Origin: JAJFJD01 sp965228695
GTDB lineage: Bacteria; Pseudomonadota; Alphaproteobacteria; UBA8366
Assembly (NCBI GenBank): GCA_965228695.1
Contig: CBDDIB010000002.1
Span: 930,001-994,000 of the forward strand
Direction: 5' to 3'
Length of the DNA stretch: 64,000 bases
Shown here: positions 34,195 to 43,288 of the stretch, one piece after another
Layout of the letters: each line of letters opens with the position of its first letter
Position numbering within the stretch: the stretch's first letter is position 1
The notes under the pieces: generated by a model
What the model was told of the DNA's origin: nothing
The model's input: the letters and a program-made list of their open reading frames with translations, nothing else
The model's database searches: none
Made by a program: the position numbers and the translations under genes

Positions 34195-34749
34195 GTGAAA
34201 GTCACGGCAATTTCAGGAAGTTTACGCGAGGCGTCTTTCAACACCGCATTATTGAATGCGGCGAGGGCGGAAGCGCCTGACGGCATGACGATCGAGATTT
34301 TCGATCTAGCCGATATCCCGCTCTACAATGCCGATGTGCAGGAAAGGGCGTTCCCCGAACCGGTAACGCGGCTCGCCGAGACGTTGCGGGCGGCCGATGG
34401 GTTGCTGATCTCGACGCCGGAATACAATTATTCAATTCCGGGCATACTCAAGAATGCCATTGATTGGGTCAGCCGAGTCGACGATCAGCCGTTCGATGGC
34501 CTGCCGGTCGCCATCATGGGTGCGAGCATGGGCACCCTTGGCACGGCCCGGTCGCAATACCACCTGCGGCAGGTTTTCGTTTTTCTGAACGGTCTGGTTA
34601 TGAACCGCCCCGAGGTTTTCGTTGGCGCGGCCCACGAAAAATTCGATGAGAAGGGCGATCTGACGGATCAAGACACGCGCGATTTCCTTGCCAAATATTT
34701 GACGGCGGTCCGGGATTGGATTGCCGCCGTCGGTCGCATGCGTGATTGA
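34195..34749 (+). CDS. NADPH-dependent FMN reductase family protein
   Basis: 184 residues from the GTG at 34195, preceded by GGGAGGG; an ATG six codons earlier overlaps that ribosome site and is less likely. The flavodoxin-like fold is marked by the phosphate-binding loop ISGSLREASFNTALL and the family signature TPEYNYSIPGILKNAIDW. Members reduce FMN, quinones or azo compounds with NAD(P)H and protect against quinone stress. Its divergent neighbour is sodB, so an oxidative-stress pairing is plausible. Confidence 0.92.
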   Translation: MKVTAISGSLREASFNTALLNAARAEAPDGMTIEIFDLADIPLYNADVQERAFPEPVTRLAETLRAADGLLISTPEYNYSIPGILKNAIDWVSRVDDQPFDGLPVAIMGASMGTLGTARSQYHLRQVFVFLNGLVMNRPEVFVGAAHEKFDEKGDLTDQDTRDFLAKYLTAVRDWIAAVGRMRD

Positions 34750-34809
34750 GGCACCCAATCCGAATTAATGCGGCATGGCCGACCGTTTGATTGGGCGGCG
34801 GCAGAGCGA

Positions 34810-36378
34810 TCAAAAATAGGTTTCTTCGGTCATCCGAGCCTTCAGCGTTTTCGCGCGGTCCCGGATCGCGCGCCGTTCGCCGTCGTCCTTGCGGTCCAAA
34901 TTCTTCAGTTGAAACCCCATGCGGCGGTTGCCTTTGATACGCTGGCGGTTCCGCGACAGGAAATCCCAATAGAGGGTGGTGAAGGGGCAGGCGTCGTCGC
35001 TGTTCGCCGCTTTCGGGTCGAAGCGGCAGCCTGCGCAATAGTCGCTCATCTTGTTGATGTAGTTGCCCGACGCGCAGTAGGGCTTGCTGCCGACGATGCC
35101 GCCATCGCCGTACTGGCTCATGCCCAGCACGTTCGGCAGCGATACCCAATCGACCGCGTCGGCGTACATCGACATATGCCATCGATGCACGTCGTAGGGC
35201 CGCACGCCCAGCAGCATGGCGAACAGGCCGAGGACCATCAGCCGTTGGATGTGATGCGCGTAAGCGTGATCGATCAATTGCCCGACGCTTTGCCGCACGC
35301 AGTTCATCTCGGTCTCGGCGGTCCACATAAAGGCTGGCATCGGCAGGTCCGCGTCGAGGGCGTTCAGGTCGGCATAGTCCGGCATCTTCAGCCAATAGAC
35401 GCCGCGGATGAATTCGCGCCAGCCCAGGATCTGCCGCACGAACCCTTCGACCGCGTTGATCGGGGCGTCGCCCGCGTGATACGCGGCGACGGCGGCGTCG
35501 ATCGCCTCGCGCGGGTCGAGCAGATGCAGGTTGAGCACGCAGGACAGCCGCGAGTGATAGAGATAGGGCGCGCCGCCGATCATGGCGTCCTGATAGGTGC
35601 CGAAATTGCAGAGCCGGTGGTCGATGAAGTCCCGCAGGGCCGCCCGTGCCTGATCGCGCGTGACCGGATAGTCGAAACTATCGAGGTTGCCGGGGCTGTC
35701 GGGAAAATGCCGTTCGACCATCGCGATCACGTCGCGCGTGAGGCCGTCCGGCCGAAAGGCGCGCGGCGCTTTTATGCGGGCGGGGCCGTCGCTGCCGAAG
35801 CTTTCCCGGTTTTCCTTGTCGAAGTTCCACGCCCCGCCGATGGGGTTGCCGTCTTCCATCAACACATCGTGCCGCCGCCGCATGTCCCGGTAGAAGGTTT
35901 CGAGCAGCAGCGACTTGCGGCCTTCCGCATGCGCCTCGAACTCCTCCAGGGCGCAAATGAAATGGCGGTCGGCCCGGACTTCGAGATCGCATGACGTGGA
36001 AGCTGCGGCGTCTTCGAGGATGGTTTCGACGCGAAAATCGCCGGGCTTACACACGATCAGCTTTTCCGGCCGGGTCTTGTGGACCCAGCGCGCGATCTCA
36101 TCCGCGAACCGACCGCGGTTGGTGTCGTCGTCGAGCGCCGCATAGTGGACCGTGTAGCGCCGCTCCTCCAAGGCCCGCCGGAAATGCCGCATCGCCGAGA
36201 AGAAAAGGGCGAGCCGGATCTTATGCTGCGGGACGTAGGTCGCTTCTTCCCGGACCTCCATCATGAGAACGGCGTCGCACGCGGGGTCGAAGCCGTCGAA
36301 GGCCGCCGACTCTGCATCCAATTGGTCGCCCAGGACTAGGACCAGATGCCGGGCCTTTTCCTCATACGCATTTGCCAT
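34810..36378 (-). CDS. Iron-sulfur bacterial cryptochrome/photolyase (PhrB type, probable (6-4) photolyase)
   Basis: 522 residues. It matches the FeS-BCP/CryPro class. The four cysteines that hold the [4Fe-4S] cluster are Cys360, Cys448, Cys451 and Cys464, each exactly ten residues later than in Agrobacterium PhrB (350, 438, 441, 454). The N-terminal antenna domain begins LVLVLGDQLD, and the C-terminal FAD domain contains QRLMVLGLFAMLLGVRPYDVHRWHMSMYADAVDW. PhrB repairs (6-4) photoproducts with blue light, using FAD and dimethyl-ribityl-lumazine; related members act as sensors. No regulatory partner is next to it. Confidence 0.93.
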   Translation of the reverse strand: MANAYEEKARHLVLVLGDQLDAESAAFDGFDPACDAVLMMEVREEATYVPQHKIRLALFFSAMRHFRRALEERRYTVHYAALDDDTNRGRFADEIARWVHKTRPEKLIVCKPGDFRVETILEDAAASTSCDLEVRADRHFICALEEFEAHAEGRKSLLLETFYRDMRRRHDVLMEDGNPIGGAWNFDKENRESFGSDGPARIKAPRAFRPDGLTRDVIAMVERHFPDSPGNLDSFDYPVTRDQARAALRDFIDHRLCNFGTYQDAMIGGAPYLYHSRLSCVLNLHLLDPREAIDAAVAAYHAGDAPINAVEGFVRQILGWREFIRGVYWLKMPDYADLNALDADLPMPAFMWTAETEMNCVRQSVGQLIDHAYAHHIQRLMVLGLFAMLLGVRPYDVHRWHMSMYADAVDWVSLPNVLGMSQYGDGGIVGSKPYCASGNYINKMSDYCAGCRFDPKAANSDDACPFTTLYWDFLSRNRQRIKGNRRMGFQLKNLDRKDDGERRAIRDRAKTLKARMTEETYF

Positions 36379-36461
36379 TCTCGAATCCGTCCTCGTCGTC
36401 GACTCTTTCGACAGTGTCTACGGTTCGGATCGCCGGGAGGATCATCAGAGGGTATAAGAGG

Positions 36462-37640
36462 CTATGGGCCGAGTTCCTCGGTGCAGACATAGTCGGCGAG
36501 CCGGGCCATGAATTCCTCGCCCTTCCGAACCTGGTCCAGCGTGATGAATTCGTTCGGCTTGTGCGCCTGGGCGATGTCGCCGGGGCCGCAGACCACGGTG
36601 GGAATGCCGACGCGCTGTTGAAACAGGCCGGCCTCCGTCCCGAAGCCGACCTTGCCATGTTTGTTTTGCCCCGCCAGCCGCTTGACGAAGGCGACGACCG
36701 GTTCGTCCGGATCGGTGTCGAGCGCCAGATTGGGCGGCGTTTCGTCGAATTCAAAATGGGCGTCCGGGGCGACCGCCTTCATCTCGGGCTCAATCACGCC
36801 CTGCGCATGCCGCCGGATTTCGTCGAACAGGGCTTCGGGGTCGACCGCCGGAAGATGCCGGATCTCCATGTTGAAGCTGCAGCTCTTCGGCACGATGTTG
36901 GGCGCGGTGCCGCCGCTGATCAAGCCGACCTGCATGGTCGTAAAGGGCACGTCGCAATCTTCGTCGAACGGCCCTTCCTTTTGCCACTTCCGGGACAGGT
37001 CCTGCATGAAGGCGATCAGGCGGGCGGCATATTCGATGGCGTTGACGCCTTCATGGGTCAGGCTCGAATGCGCTTCATGCCCATGCGCATGGACGCGCAC
37101 TTTCTTCTTGCCCTTATGGCCGATAATGACGCCGAGGCTCGTCGGCTCGCCGACGATGCACATGGCGGGCTTCACCGGCATCTCCCGCATGACCTCGACC
37201 AAACGCTTGGCGCCGAGATGGCCGACTTCTTCGTCGTAGGAGAAGGCGAAATGCACCGGCGTCTTGAGGCCCCGCTCCAGAAGCTGCGGGACAAAGGCCA
37301 GGGCGATCGCGATGAAACTTTTCATGTCCGATGTGCCGCGGCCGAAGATCTTGCCGTCCTTGGTCAGCGCCTCGAAGGGGTCGCTGTCCCATGCCTGGCC
37401 ATCGACCGGCACCACGTCGGTATGGCCGGACAGGCAGATGCCGCCGCGGTCCGCCGGCCCGACGGTGGCGTATAGGTTCGCCTTCCGCCCTTCCTCGTCA
37501 TGCACCAGGCGCGACTCGATCCCGAACTCCGCGAGATATCCCTGCACGTAGTCGATTAGGTCCAGGTTCGATTCCCGGCTGGTGGTATCGAAGGCAATCA
37601 GTTTTTCGATAATCGGCAGGCTTATCAGTCCGTCACTCAC
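36462..37640 (-). CDS. argE: Acetylornithine deacetylase ArgE-like (M20 peptidase family)
   Basis: 392 residues from the GTG at 37640, which gives the usual M20 N-terminus; upstream in-frame codons overlap the VOC gene and are not homologous. Metal and catalytic residues are His73 and Asp75 in SGHTDVVP, Asp105 in GRGTSDMKSF, and Glu137/Glu138 in SYDEEVG. Family resemblance is best to acetylornithine deacetylase (N-acetylornithine to ornithine), in keeping with argG in the window, but M20 members are hard to separate by eye. A promoter inside the overlapping region is possible because the VOC gene ends 47 bases upstream of this start. Confidence 0.85.
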   Translation of the reverse strand: MSDGLISLPIIEKLIAFDTTSRESNLDLIDYVQGYLAEFGIESRLVHDEEGRKANLYATVGPADRGGICLSGHTDVVPVDGQAWDSDPFEALTKDGKIFGRGTSDMKSFIAIALAFVPQLLERGLKTPVHFAFSYDEEVGHLGAKRLVEVMREMPVKPAMCIVGEPTSLGVIIGHKGKKKVRVHAHGHEAHSSLTHEGVNAIEYAARLIAFMQDLSRKWQKEGPFDEDCDVPFTTMQVGLISGGTAPNIVPKSCSFNMEIRHLPAVDPEALFDEIRRHAQGVIEPEMKAVAPDAHFEFDETPPNLALDTDPDEPVVAFVKRLAGQNKHGKVGFGTEAGLFQQRVGIPTVVCGPGDIAQAHKPNEFITLDQVRKGEEFMARLADYVCTEELGP

Positions 37641-37686
37641 GGCGTTGCTTTCTGTTGTGTCGATGTTGGATACGTCCGACGAGTTG

Positions 37687-38091
37687 TCACTTACCGGGAA
37701 TGCGCCAGGACGATTCCGCATGCTCGATCGTCGCCACGTCCAGCACGACACCCGTCGGGTCGCGGTATTTGCGTTCGTATTTCGGCCCTTTGCCGACGCT
37801 CTTGACCTGGCCGTGATATTTCCCGCCGGCGTCTTCGACCGATTCGCAGGTTTCATCCATATCGTCGACGAGGAACCCGAGATGGTGGATGCCGACGAAA
37901 TCGGCGCCCCGTTCGTCCGGCGCGTTATCGTTGACCTTCAGGTCGAGCAGCGCGAGGCTCACGGTCCCATCCGACATCATGACGCCGAATTTGGACTCGC
38001 GGACCCGCTCCATGCCGAAGGCCCGCTCGTAGAATTTTGCCGCCGCGTCGGGGTCTTCGACGCTGAGTGCGACGTGACGAAGTTTGGCCAT
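37687..38091 (-). CDS. VOC-superfamily (glyoxalase/bleomycin-resistance-like) protein
   Basis: 134 residues, starting at MAKLRHVALSVEDPDAAAKFY. It has the paired beta-alpha-beta-beta-beta modules of the vicinal oxygen chelate fold. Potential metal ligands are His7 (RHVAL), the HHLGF histidine pair in the second module, and the glutamate-rich C-terminal strand. Substrate is unknown. It is the gene immediately upstream of the argE-like gene and may be co-transcribed with it. Confidence 0.85.
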   Translation of the reverse strand: MAKLRHVALSVEDPDAAAKFYERAFGMERVRESKFGVMMSDGTVSLALLDLKVNDNAPDERGADFVGIHHLGFLVDDMDETCESVEDAGGKYHGQVKSVGKGPKYERKYRDPTGVVLDVATIEHAESSWRIPGK

Positions 38092-38243
38092 TTCGGTTGC
38101 TCCTCCCAGGTTTGCTGTCCGCCCATCTTGCCAAATTATCGCCCGGCGCACGAGCGGACCCGTCAAGGGTTCGCTTAACGCGATGGAGCGGGCGTACTAG
38201 ACTGGGAGTTCTCCTCGCTTTACTGACCTGGATCGGCAAGAGA

Positions 38244-39659
38244 ATGTCCGCGCCCAAAACCATGTTCGCCAAGATTTGGGACCGCAGCGTGGTGGCCACG
38301 GTCGAGGACGAAGCGTTGCTCTATATCGACCGCTGCCTGATCGAGGAGGGGTCGGTTCACGCCTTCCGAACCCTGGAGGATCGCGGGCTGGCGGTCTGGC
38401 GGCCCGAGCAGTTCACGTCTTGCGCCGACCATTACGTGCCGACCGGGGACCGCGCGGGCGGAACCGCCGCCATCGAGTCGGCGGAAGTCCGGGGGATGGT
38501 CGAGGCGATCGAGGCCAATAGCGAGGCGCATGGCATCCGGCTGTTCGGGATGAACGATCCGGCGCAGGGGATCGTCCATATCGTCGGGCCGGAGCAGGGG
38601 ATATCCCAGCCGGGCCTGGTCATGACCGGCAACGATTCCCACGCCTCGACCCATGGCGCGCTCGGCGCGCTGTCCTTCGGGATCGGCTGGACGGAACTCG
38701 CCCATGTGATGGCGACGCAGACCCTGTGGCAGCGCCGGCCGAAGGCCATGCGGATCGGCATCGACGGCGCGCTGCCTTTCGGCGTGAGCGCGAAGGACGT
38801 GGTCATCGCGATCATCGCCGAGATCGGCATCGGCGGGGCGACCGGGCATGTCATCGAATACGCCGGATCGGCGGTCCGCGCGATGACGGTCGAGCAGCGG
38901 CTGACGCTCTGCAACATGTCGATCGAGGCGGGAGGCCGGGCGGGCATGGTGGCCCCGGACGATACGACCTTCGAATATTTGGCGGGGCGGCCCTACGCGC
39001 CGAAGGATGCCTTATGGGACCGCGCTGTCGCGGATTGGAAGGCCCTGCCGTCGCATCCGGAAGCCACGTTCGACACCGAAATCGCGATCGACGCGTCGCG
39101 CATCGCGCCGATGGTGACCTGGGGCACGAATCCGGAGCAGGCGCTCCCGGTGACCGAGCGCGTGCCCGATCCGTCGAAAGCGCCCGATCCCGACAGCCGC
39201 CGCGCCATGACCGATGCCCTCGGCTACATGGCCCTGAAACCGGGGACGCCGCTGACCGATGTTGCGATCGATCGGGTCTTCATCGGGTCCTGCACCAACG
39301 CGCGGATCGAGGATTTGCGGGCCGCCGCCGCGGTCGCGGCGCGGGGCCGCGCCGTCATTCCGGCCTGGGTGGTTCCCGGGTCGCAGCTCGTGAAACGGCA
39401 GGCCGAGACCGAAGGGCTCGATAGAATCTTCCGGCAGGCCGGGTTCGAGTGGCGCGAGCCGGGCTGTTCGCTCTGCACCGCCATCAACGGCGACATCCTG
39501 GCGCCGGGTGAACGGTGCGCCTCGACGTCGAACCGGAATTTCAAGGGCCGGCAGGGCCCGAACGGCCGCACCCATTTGATGAGCCCGGCGATGGCGGCGG
39601 CCGCGGCGCTGAAAGGCGGCATCGCGGATGTGCGCGCCCTGGCGGGGGACGGTCAATGA
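38244..39659 (+). CDS. leuC: 3-isopropylmalate dehydratase large subunit-type hydro-lyase (LeuC-like)
   Basis: 471 residues from the ATG at 38244. An aconitase-family iron-sulfur subunit: GNDSHASTHGALGALSFGIGWTE, the first cluster cysteine in GSCTNARIEDL, and the paired cysteines in EPGCSLC, followed by GERCASTSNRNFKGRQG. These features match LeuC, which isomerises isopropylmalate in leucine synthesis with LeuD. Its stop overlaps the leuD start (ATGA). leuA and leuB are not present here and the neighbours are oxidoreductases, so a related substrate such as a methylmalate or citraconate is an alternative. Confidence 0.88.
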   Translation: MSAPKTMFAKIWDRSVVATVEDEALLYIDRCLIEEGSVHAFRTLEDRGLAVWRPEQFTSCADHYVPTGDRAGGTAAIESAEVRGMVEAIEANSEAHGIRLFGMNDPAQGIVHIVGPEQGISQPGLVMTGNDSHASTHGALGALSFGIGWTELAHVMATQTLWQRRPKAMRIGIDGALPFGVSAKDVVIAIIAEIGIGGATGHVIEYAGSAVRAMTVEQRLTLCNMSIEAGGRAGMVAPDDTTFEYLAGRPYAPKDALWDRAVADWKALPSHPEATFDTEIAIDASRIAPMVTWGTNPEQALPVTERVPDPSKAPDPDSRRAMTDALGYMALKPGTPLTDVAIDRVFIGSCTNARIEDLRAAAAVAARGRAVIPAWVVPGSQLVKRQAETEGLDRIFRQAGFEWREPGCSLCTAINGDILAPGERCASTSNRNFKGRQGPNGRTHLMSPAMAAAAALKGGIADVRALAGDGQ

Positions 39660-40294
39660 AGAACCGCTTCCAATCCTTCGCCGGCATCGCCGCGCCGCTT
39701 CCCGTCGCGAACGTCGATACCAATCAACTGTGCCCGACCCGGTTCAACAAACGGCCGCACGGGCCCGCGTTCGCGCAAATCCTGTTTCACGATCTGCGGT
39801 TCGAGCCGGACGGCCGGGAAAAATCGGATTTTGTTCTCAACCGAGGACCCTACCGGACGGCGGAGGTTCTCGTTGCGGGCCGGAATTTCGGGTGCGGCTC
39901 TTCACGGGAGTCGGCGGTGATCGGCCTCGCCTATTTCGGCATCCGTTGTGTCATTGCGCCGAGTTTCGGCGACATCTTCTTCAGCAACTGCTTTCGCCAC
40001 GCGGTGTTGCCGGTGCGTCTGGCGACGGCGGTGGTCGACGACTTACTCGAGCAACTCCAAATCACGGTGGGCGCTCAAATCGGCGTCGATCTCGAAGCGC
40101 AAACCGTGACCGCACCTGATGGCGAGACTCACGCCTTCGATATCCATCCGTTGCGCAAGCGGTTCCTGGCCGAGGGAATCGACGAGATCGATGTCACGCT
40201 GGAATACCGGGCCGAAATCGAATCCTTCGAAGCGAAGCGCCGGCATGCTATGCCGTGGGTTCGCCCGCAGCATCCAGGACGGGCGGTCCCGTGA
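39656..40294 (+). CDS. leuD: 3-isopropylmalate dehydratase small subunit-type protein (LeuD-like)
   Basis: 212 residues, the usual LeuD length. The swivelling aconitase domain is marked by VANVDTNQLCPTRF at the N-terminus and the substrate motif GRNFGCGSSRESAV. It starts four bases before the leuC stop, so the two subunits are translationally coupled. It completes the LeuCD heterodimer. See the large subunit for the caveat on substrate. Confidence 0.88.
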   Translation: MKNRFQSFAGIAAPLPVANVDTNQLCPTRFNKRPHGPAFAQILFHDLRFEPDGREKSDFVLNRGPYRTAEVLVAGRNFGCGSSRESAVIGLAYFGIRCVIAPSFGDIFFSNCFRHAVLPVRLATAVVDDLLEQLQITVGAQIGVDLEAQTVTAPDGETHAFDIHPLRKRFLAEGIDEIDVTLEYRAEIESFEAKRRHAMPWVRPQHPGRAVP

Positions 40295-40401
40295 ATGTCG
40301 ATGTCATCATAAACGGCGGGTATCCGGCGCTCGGCCTGTCGGCCTTCGGGATCGAGCGTGCATGGCAAGATGCGCCCAACGCCGAAACTGGCATCCAATA
40401 G
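40291..40401 (+). other. Short open frame overlapping the leuD stop (36 codons)
   Basis: A GTG at 40291 overlaps the leuD TGA and opens 36 codons encoding a peptide beginning VNVDVIINGGYPALGLSAFG, ending TAG 18 bases before the FAD oxidoreductase start. No family is recognised and no strong ribosome site precedes it, though the overlap could couple it to leuD. It may be a leftover fragment. Confidence 0.25.
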
Positions 40402-40418
40402 GCGGAGGGAGGACACAA

Positions 40419-41785
40419 ATGGACCGACTCGATTGCAATGTCGCCATTGTCGGAGCCGGCATTACGGGAATTGCGGTCGCGTATTATCTGTGCGTCGCAC
40501 ACGCGGTCCGTGATGTGGTCCTGATCGATCCGAACCCGCCGATGAGTTTCACGTCCGCCCAATCCGGGGAGAATTACCGCAACTGGTGGCCGCACCCGGT
40601 CATGACGGCGTTCACCGACGACAGCATCGACTTGATGGAACAGGTGGCGCGGGACAGCGGCAACCGGCTGAACATGACCCGCCGCGGCTATGCCTTGGCC
40701 ACGCGCGAGAACCCCGATGCATTGATCGCGGAACTTCACGGCGGGTATGGCGCCGACGCCGCGGCATCGATCCGGCTCCATAGCGCCGGCGCGGCGGATG
40801 ATTATCACTTCGACCCGTCGGCGGGATGGGAGACGTCGCCGGACGGTGTCGACGTCCTCTGCGATCAAGATCTCATTCGCCGGGCCTTTCCAAGCTATGC
40901 CGACGATGTTTCGACGGTGATCCATATCCGGCGGGCGGGCGACATCAGCGGGCAACAGCTTGGGCAATACATGCTGGACTGTTTGCGTGCGTCCGGCGGG
41001 CGGGTGATTGCCGGCCACGTTGTTTCGATCGACCCGTCGTCCGGCTTTCTTCTCGAAATGATGGGGCAGGATGCGATACGCCAGATCCGGTGCGAAAGGA
41101 TCGTCAACGCGGCGGGGCCCTTCGCGGGGAGATTGCCGGGATGGTCGGCGTCACGCTTCCGGTCACGAATGTGTTCCAGCAGAAGATCGCCTTCGAGGAT
41201 CGCGCCGGCGTCATTCCCCGCCGGATGCCCTTTTCCATCGATCTCGACGCGCAGGTTATCGATTGGTCCGATGAAGAATCGGAACTGCTGCGTCAGGAGC
41301 CCGAGACCGCCTGGCTCACGGAACCGATGCCGGGCGCGATCCACTGCCGCCCGGACGGCGGTGAGAACGGGCGTTGGATCAAGCTGGGGTGGGCCTATGA
41401 ACAGAGCCCGACCCAAGCCGAGTGGGAACCGCAGGTCGACGACCATTTCCCGGAAATCGTGCTGCGCGGCGCGTCGCGTTTGATCCCGGGGCTCAAGACC
41501 TATTACGGCGCACTACCCCGGCAGATGACGCATTACGGCGGCTACTACACGATGACGGACGAGAATTGGCCGCTCGTCGGGCCGATGGGTGTCGCGGGAA
41601 GCTATGTCGCCGGCGCGTTGTCGGGATTCGGAACGATGGCCGCCTGCGCGGCGGGCAGTCTCTGCGCGAAATGGCTCGTCGGGGCGGACCTGCCGGACTA
41701 TGCCGCCGACCTCGGCCTCGCCCGGTACGACGATGCCGACTTGATGGCCGACCTCGCCGATATGCAAAGCAAAGGCGTTTTGTAA
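40419..41785 (+). pseudogene. FAD-dependent oxidoreductase (DAO family), interrupted by a one-base frameshift
   Basis: A GGAGGGA site precedes the ATG at 40419. The first frame gives the N-terminal GxGxxG domain (VAIVGAGITGIAVAYYL), SGENYRNWWPHPVM and INAAGPFAG-like VNAAGPFAG. It then goes off-family at a run of four G bases (41126-41129). The family sequence resumes in another frame at EIAGMVGVTLPVTN and continues to the expected end (GGYYTMTDENWPLVGPMG, SGFGTMAACAAGS). One extra G restores a single 455-residue protein. It is either a young pseudogene or a homopolymer sequencing error. Substrate is unknown; it follows leuCD. Confidence 0.85.
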
Positions 41786-41836
41786 CACCGGATTCCACGG
41801 TGCGCGCCTGAGTGAGCGGGTCTCTGCCGTCGCAGA

Positions 41837-42946
41837 CTATGCCGCGCGTTCCTGCGCGCGCCGGCGTCCTTCGCGATCGGCGGCCTTCAGCGCCCAGAGG
41901 ACGGTCTCCGGCTGCACGTCGGCTGGCTCATTATGGATGGTCTCGCCCGGCGCGCAGGCCGTGCGCGCGACAAGGTCCAGGTCGGCGTCGGACACGTTCG
42001 CGAGGCCGATGTCGTCCAGGGTCGTCGGCAGGCCGACCGATTCGCAGAAGCTATAAACCTCATCGATCATGTCCTTCGGCTTGTCGGTCAGAAACAGGGC
42101 CGCGAGTACGCCTATCGCGACCTTTTCCCCGTGCCAGAACGCATGCGTGGCGTGCAGGCCGGTCAGACCGTTGTGGATAGCGTGGCAGGCGGCGAGGCCG
42201 CCGCTTTCGAAGCCGAGACCCGACAGCAGCGTGTTTGCTTCCACCACATGCTCGAGCGCCGGTGTGACGCTTTGCGTTTCCACCGCCGACCTGGCGAGCG
42301 CTCCGTACTCGAGCAGCGTATCGTAGCAAAGCCGCGCCAAGGCGAAGGCCGTCATTGTCCCCGGGCGGCCGGTCATGTTGGCGGCCCGGCGAATCCGGCA
42401 GGAATCGGCCTCGAACCAGGTTGCCAGCGCATCTCCCATCCCCGCGACCAGGAACCGTACCGGCGCCTTGGCAACCAGCGCCGTATCGACGATCACCACG
42501 TCCGGATTGCGGGGCAGGACAAGATACCGCTCGAACGCGCCATCCTCGGTGTAGATGACGGACAGCGCGCTGCAGGGGGCGTCGGTCGACGCGATGGTCG
42601 GGACGATGACGACCGGGAGGCGAAGTTCAAAGGCCACGGCCTTCGCGGTGTCGAGCGTCTTGCCGCCGCCGACGCCGACGACGGCATCGCAATTCTCTGA
42701 TTTTGCGCGGTCGATGATCCGGTCGATCTCGCGCTGGGAACATTCGCCACCGAAGGTTTCGATAACGGATCCGGTGGTGCCGGCAAGACCGGCGTCGATT
42801 TCGGCGTCCAGTATCTTGCTAATATTCGGGTCCTCCAGCACGAGCGGCCGCGCACCCAACCGTTCGCATTCCTCGCTAAGCACCGAGAGTGCATGCGCGC
42901 CTTGGACATATCTGCCGGGAAAGATCGCCGTTGTTAACATGGTCAT
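41837..42946 (-). CDS. gldA: Glycerol-dehydrogenase-type iron/zinc alcohol dehydrogenase
   Basis: 369 residues, the GldA family. The NAD site is GVGGGKTLDTAKA with VPTIASTDAPCSALSVIY. The metal ligands fall in GMGDALATWFEA (Asp), ACHAIHNGL (His) and FWHGEKV (His). GldA oxidises glycerol to dihydroxyacetone, but members accept other vicinal diols or hydroxy acids. It is convergent with the frameshifted oxidoreductase, which has no clear connection. Confidence 0.87.
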   Translation of the reverse strand: MTMLTTAIFPGRYVQGAHALSVLSEECERLGARPLVLEDPNISKILDAEIDAGLAGTTGSVIETFGGECSQREIDRIIDRAKSENCDAVVGVGGGKTLDTAKAVAFELRLPVVIVPTIASTDAPCSALSVIYTEDGAFERYLVLPRNPDVVIVDTALVAKAPVRFLVAGMGDALATWFEADSCRIRRAANMTGRPGTMTAFALARLCYDTLLEYGALARSAVETQSVTPALEHVVEANTLLSGLGFESGGLAACHAIHNGLTGLHATHAFWHGEKVAIGVLAALFLTDKPKDMIDEVYSFCESVGLPTTLDDIGLANVSDADLDLVARTACAPGETIHNEPADVQPETVLWALKAADREGRRRAQERAA

Positions 42947-43288
42947 CGCTCCTCACAGGGGGTTGAAGGAAGTGGCCGATCGCCACGAGAACCGGCGGCA
43001 TCGGACATGCATCATGCCGTGTCCGGCCGGCGTATCGTTGATGTGAGTCAAGGCTGCGCGGAAAGTCCGCCGATCGAGACCGCTTCAGTGATGGCCCAAG
43101 GTGAGGGCGCATGATGGGTTATCGATGCCCGTACCCGATGACCCGTCGCCGGCGCGAGAGTTCGCTTGATAGGTAAATTCTATCAAACGAACTCAATTAA
43201 TCATTTGTCGAAATCTTTCTGCCGCACCACATACATGCGATGTCGACCTAATGGCGGTGCGGAGTTCCGCCGAGCGTGGGATGGAAAG
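42947..43288. other. Divergent intergenic region before the universal stress protein gene
   Basis: 342 bases between two divergent genes. The only structure I see is the 33-base palindrome at 43160-43192. No gene is evident; the upstream extension of the stress-protein frame lacks a family match. Confidence 0.55.
43160..43192. promoter_or_regulatory. 33-base inverted repeat upstream of the universal stress gene, OxyR-site-like
   Basis: Arms GTTCGCTTGATAG and CTATCAAACGAAC pair at 12 of 13 positions around a seven-base spacer. The core ATAG-N7-CTAT equals the half-site of the published OxyR binding motif. It lies 97 bases before the stress-protein start. An OxyR-like regulator gene is 1.7 kb downstream. 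It could also be a hairpin. Confidence 0.55.

Noticed and set aside
43160..43192. FNR/FixK box
   Set aside because: TTGAT...ATCAA ends are present but the inner spacing is eleven bases, not four, so the OxyR-type reading fits better.
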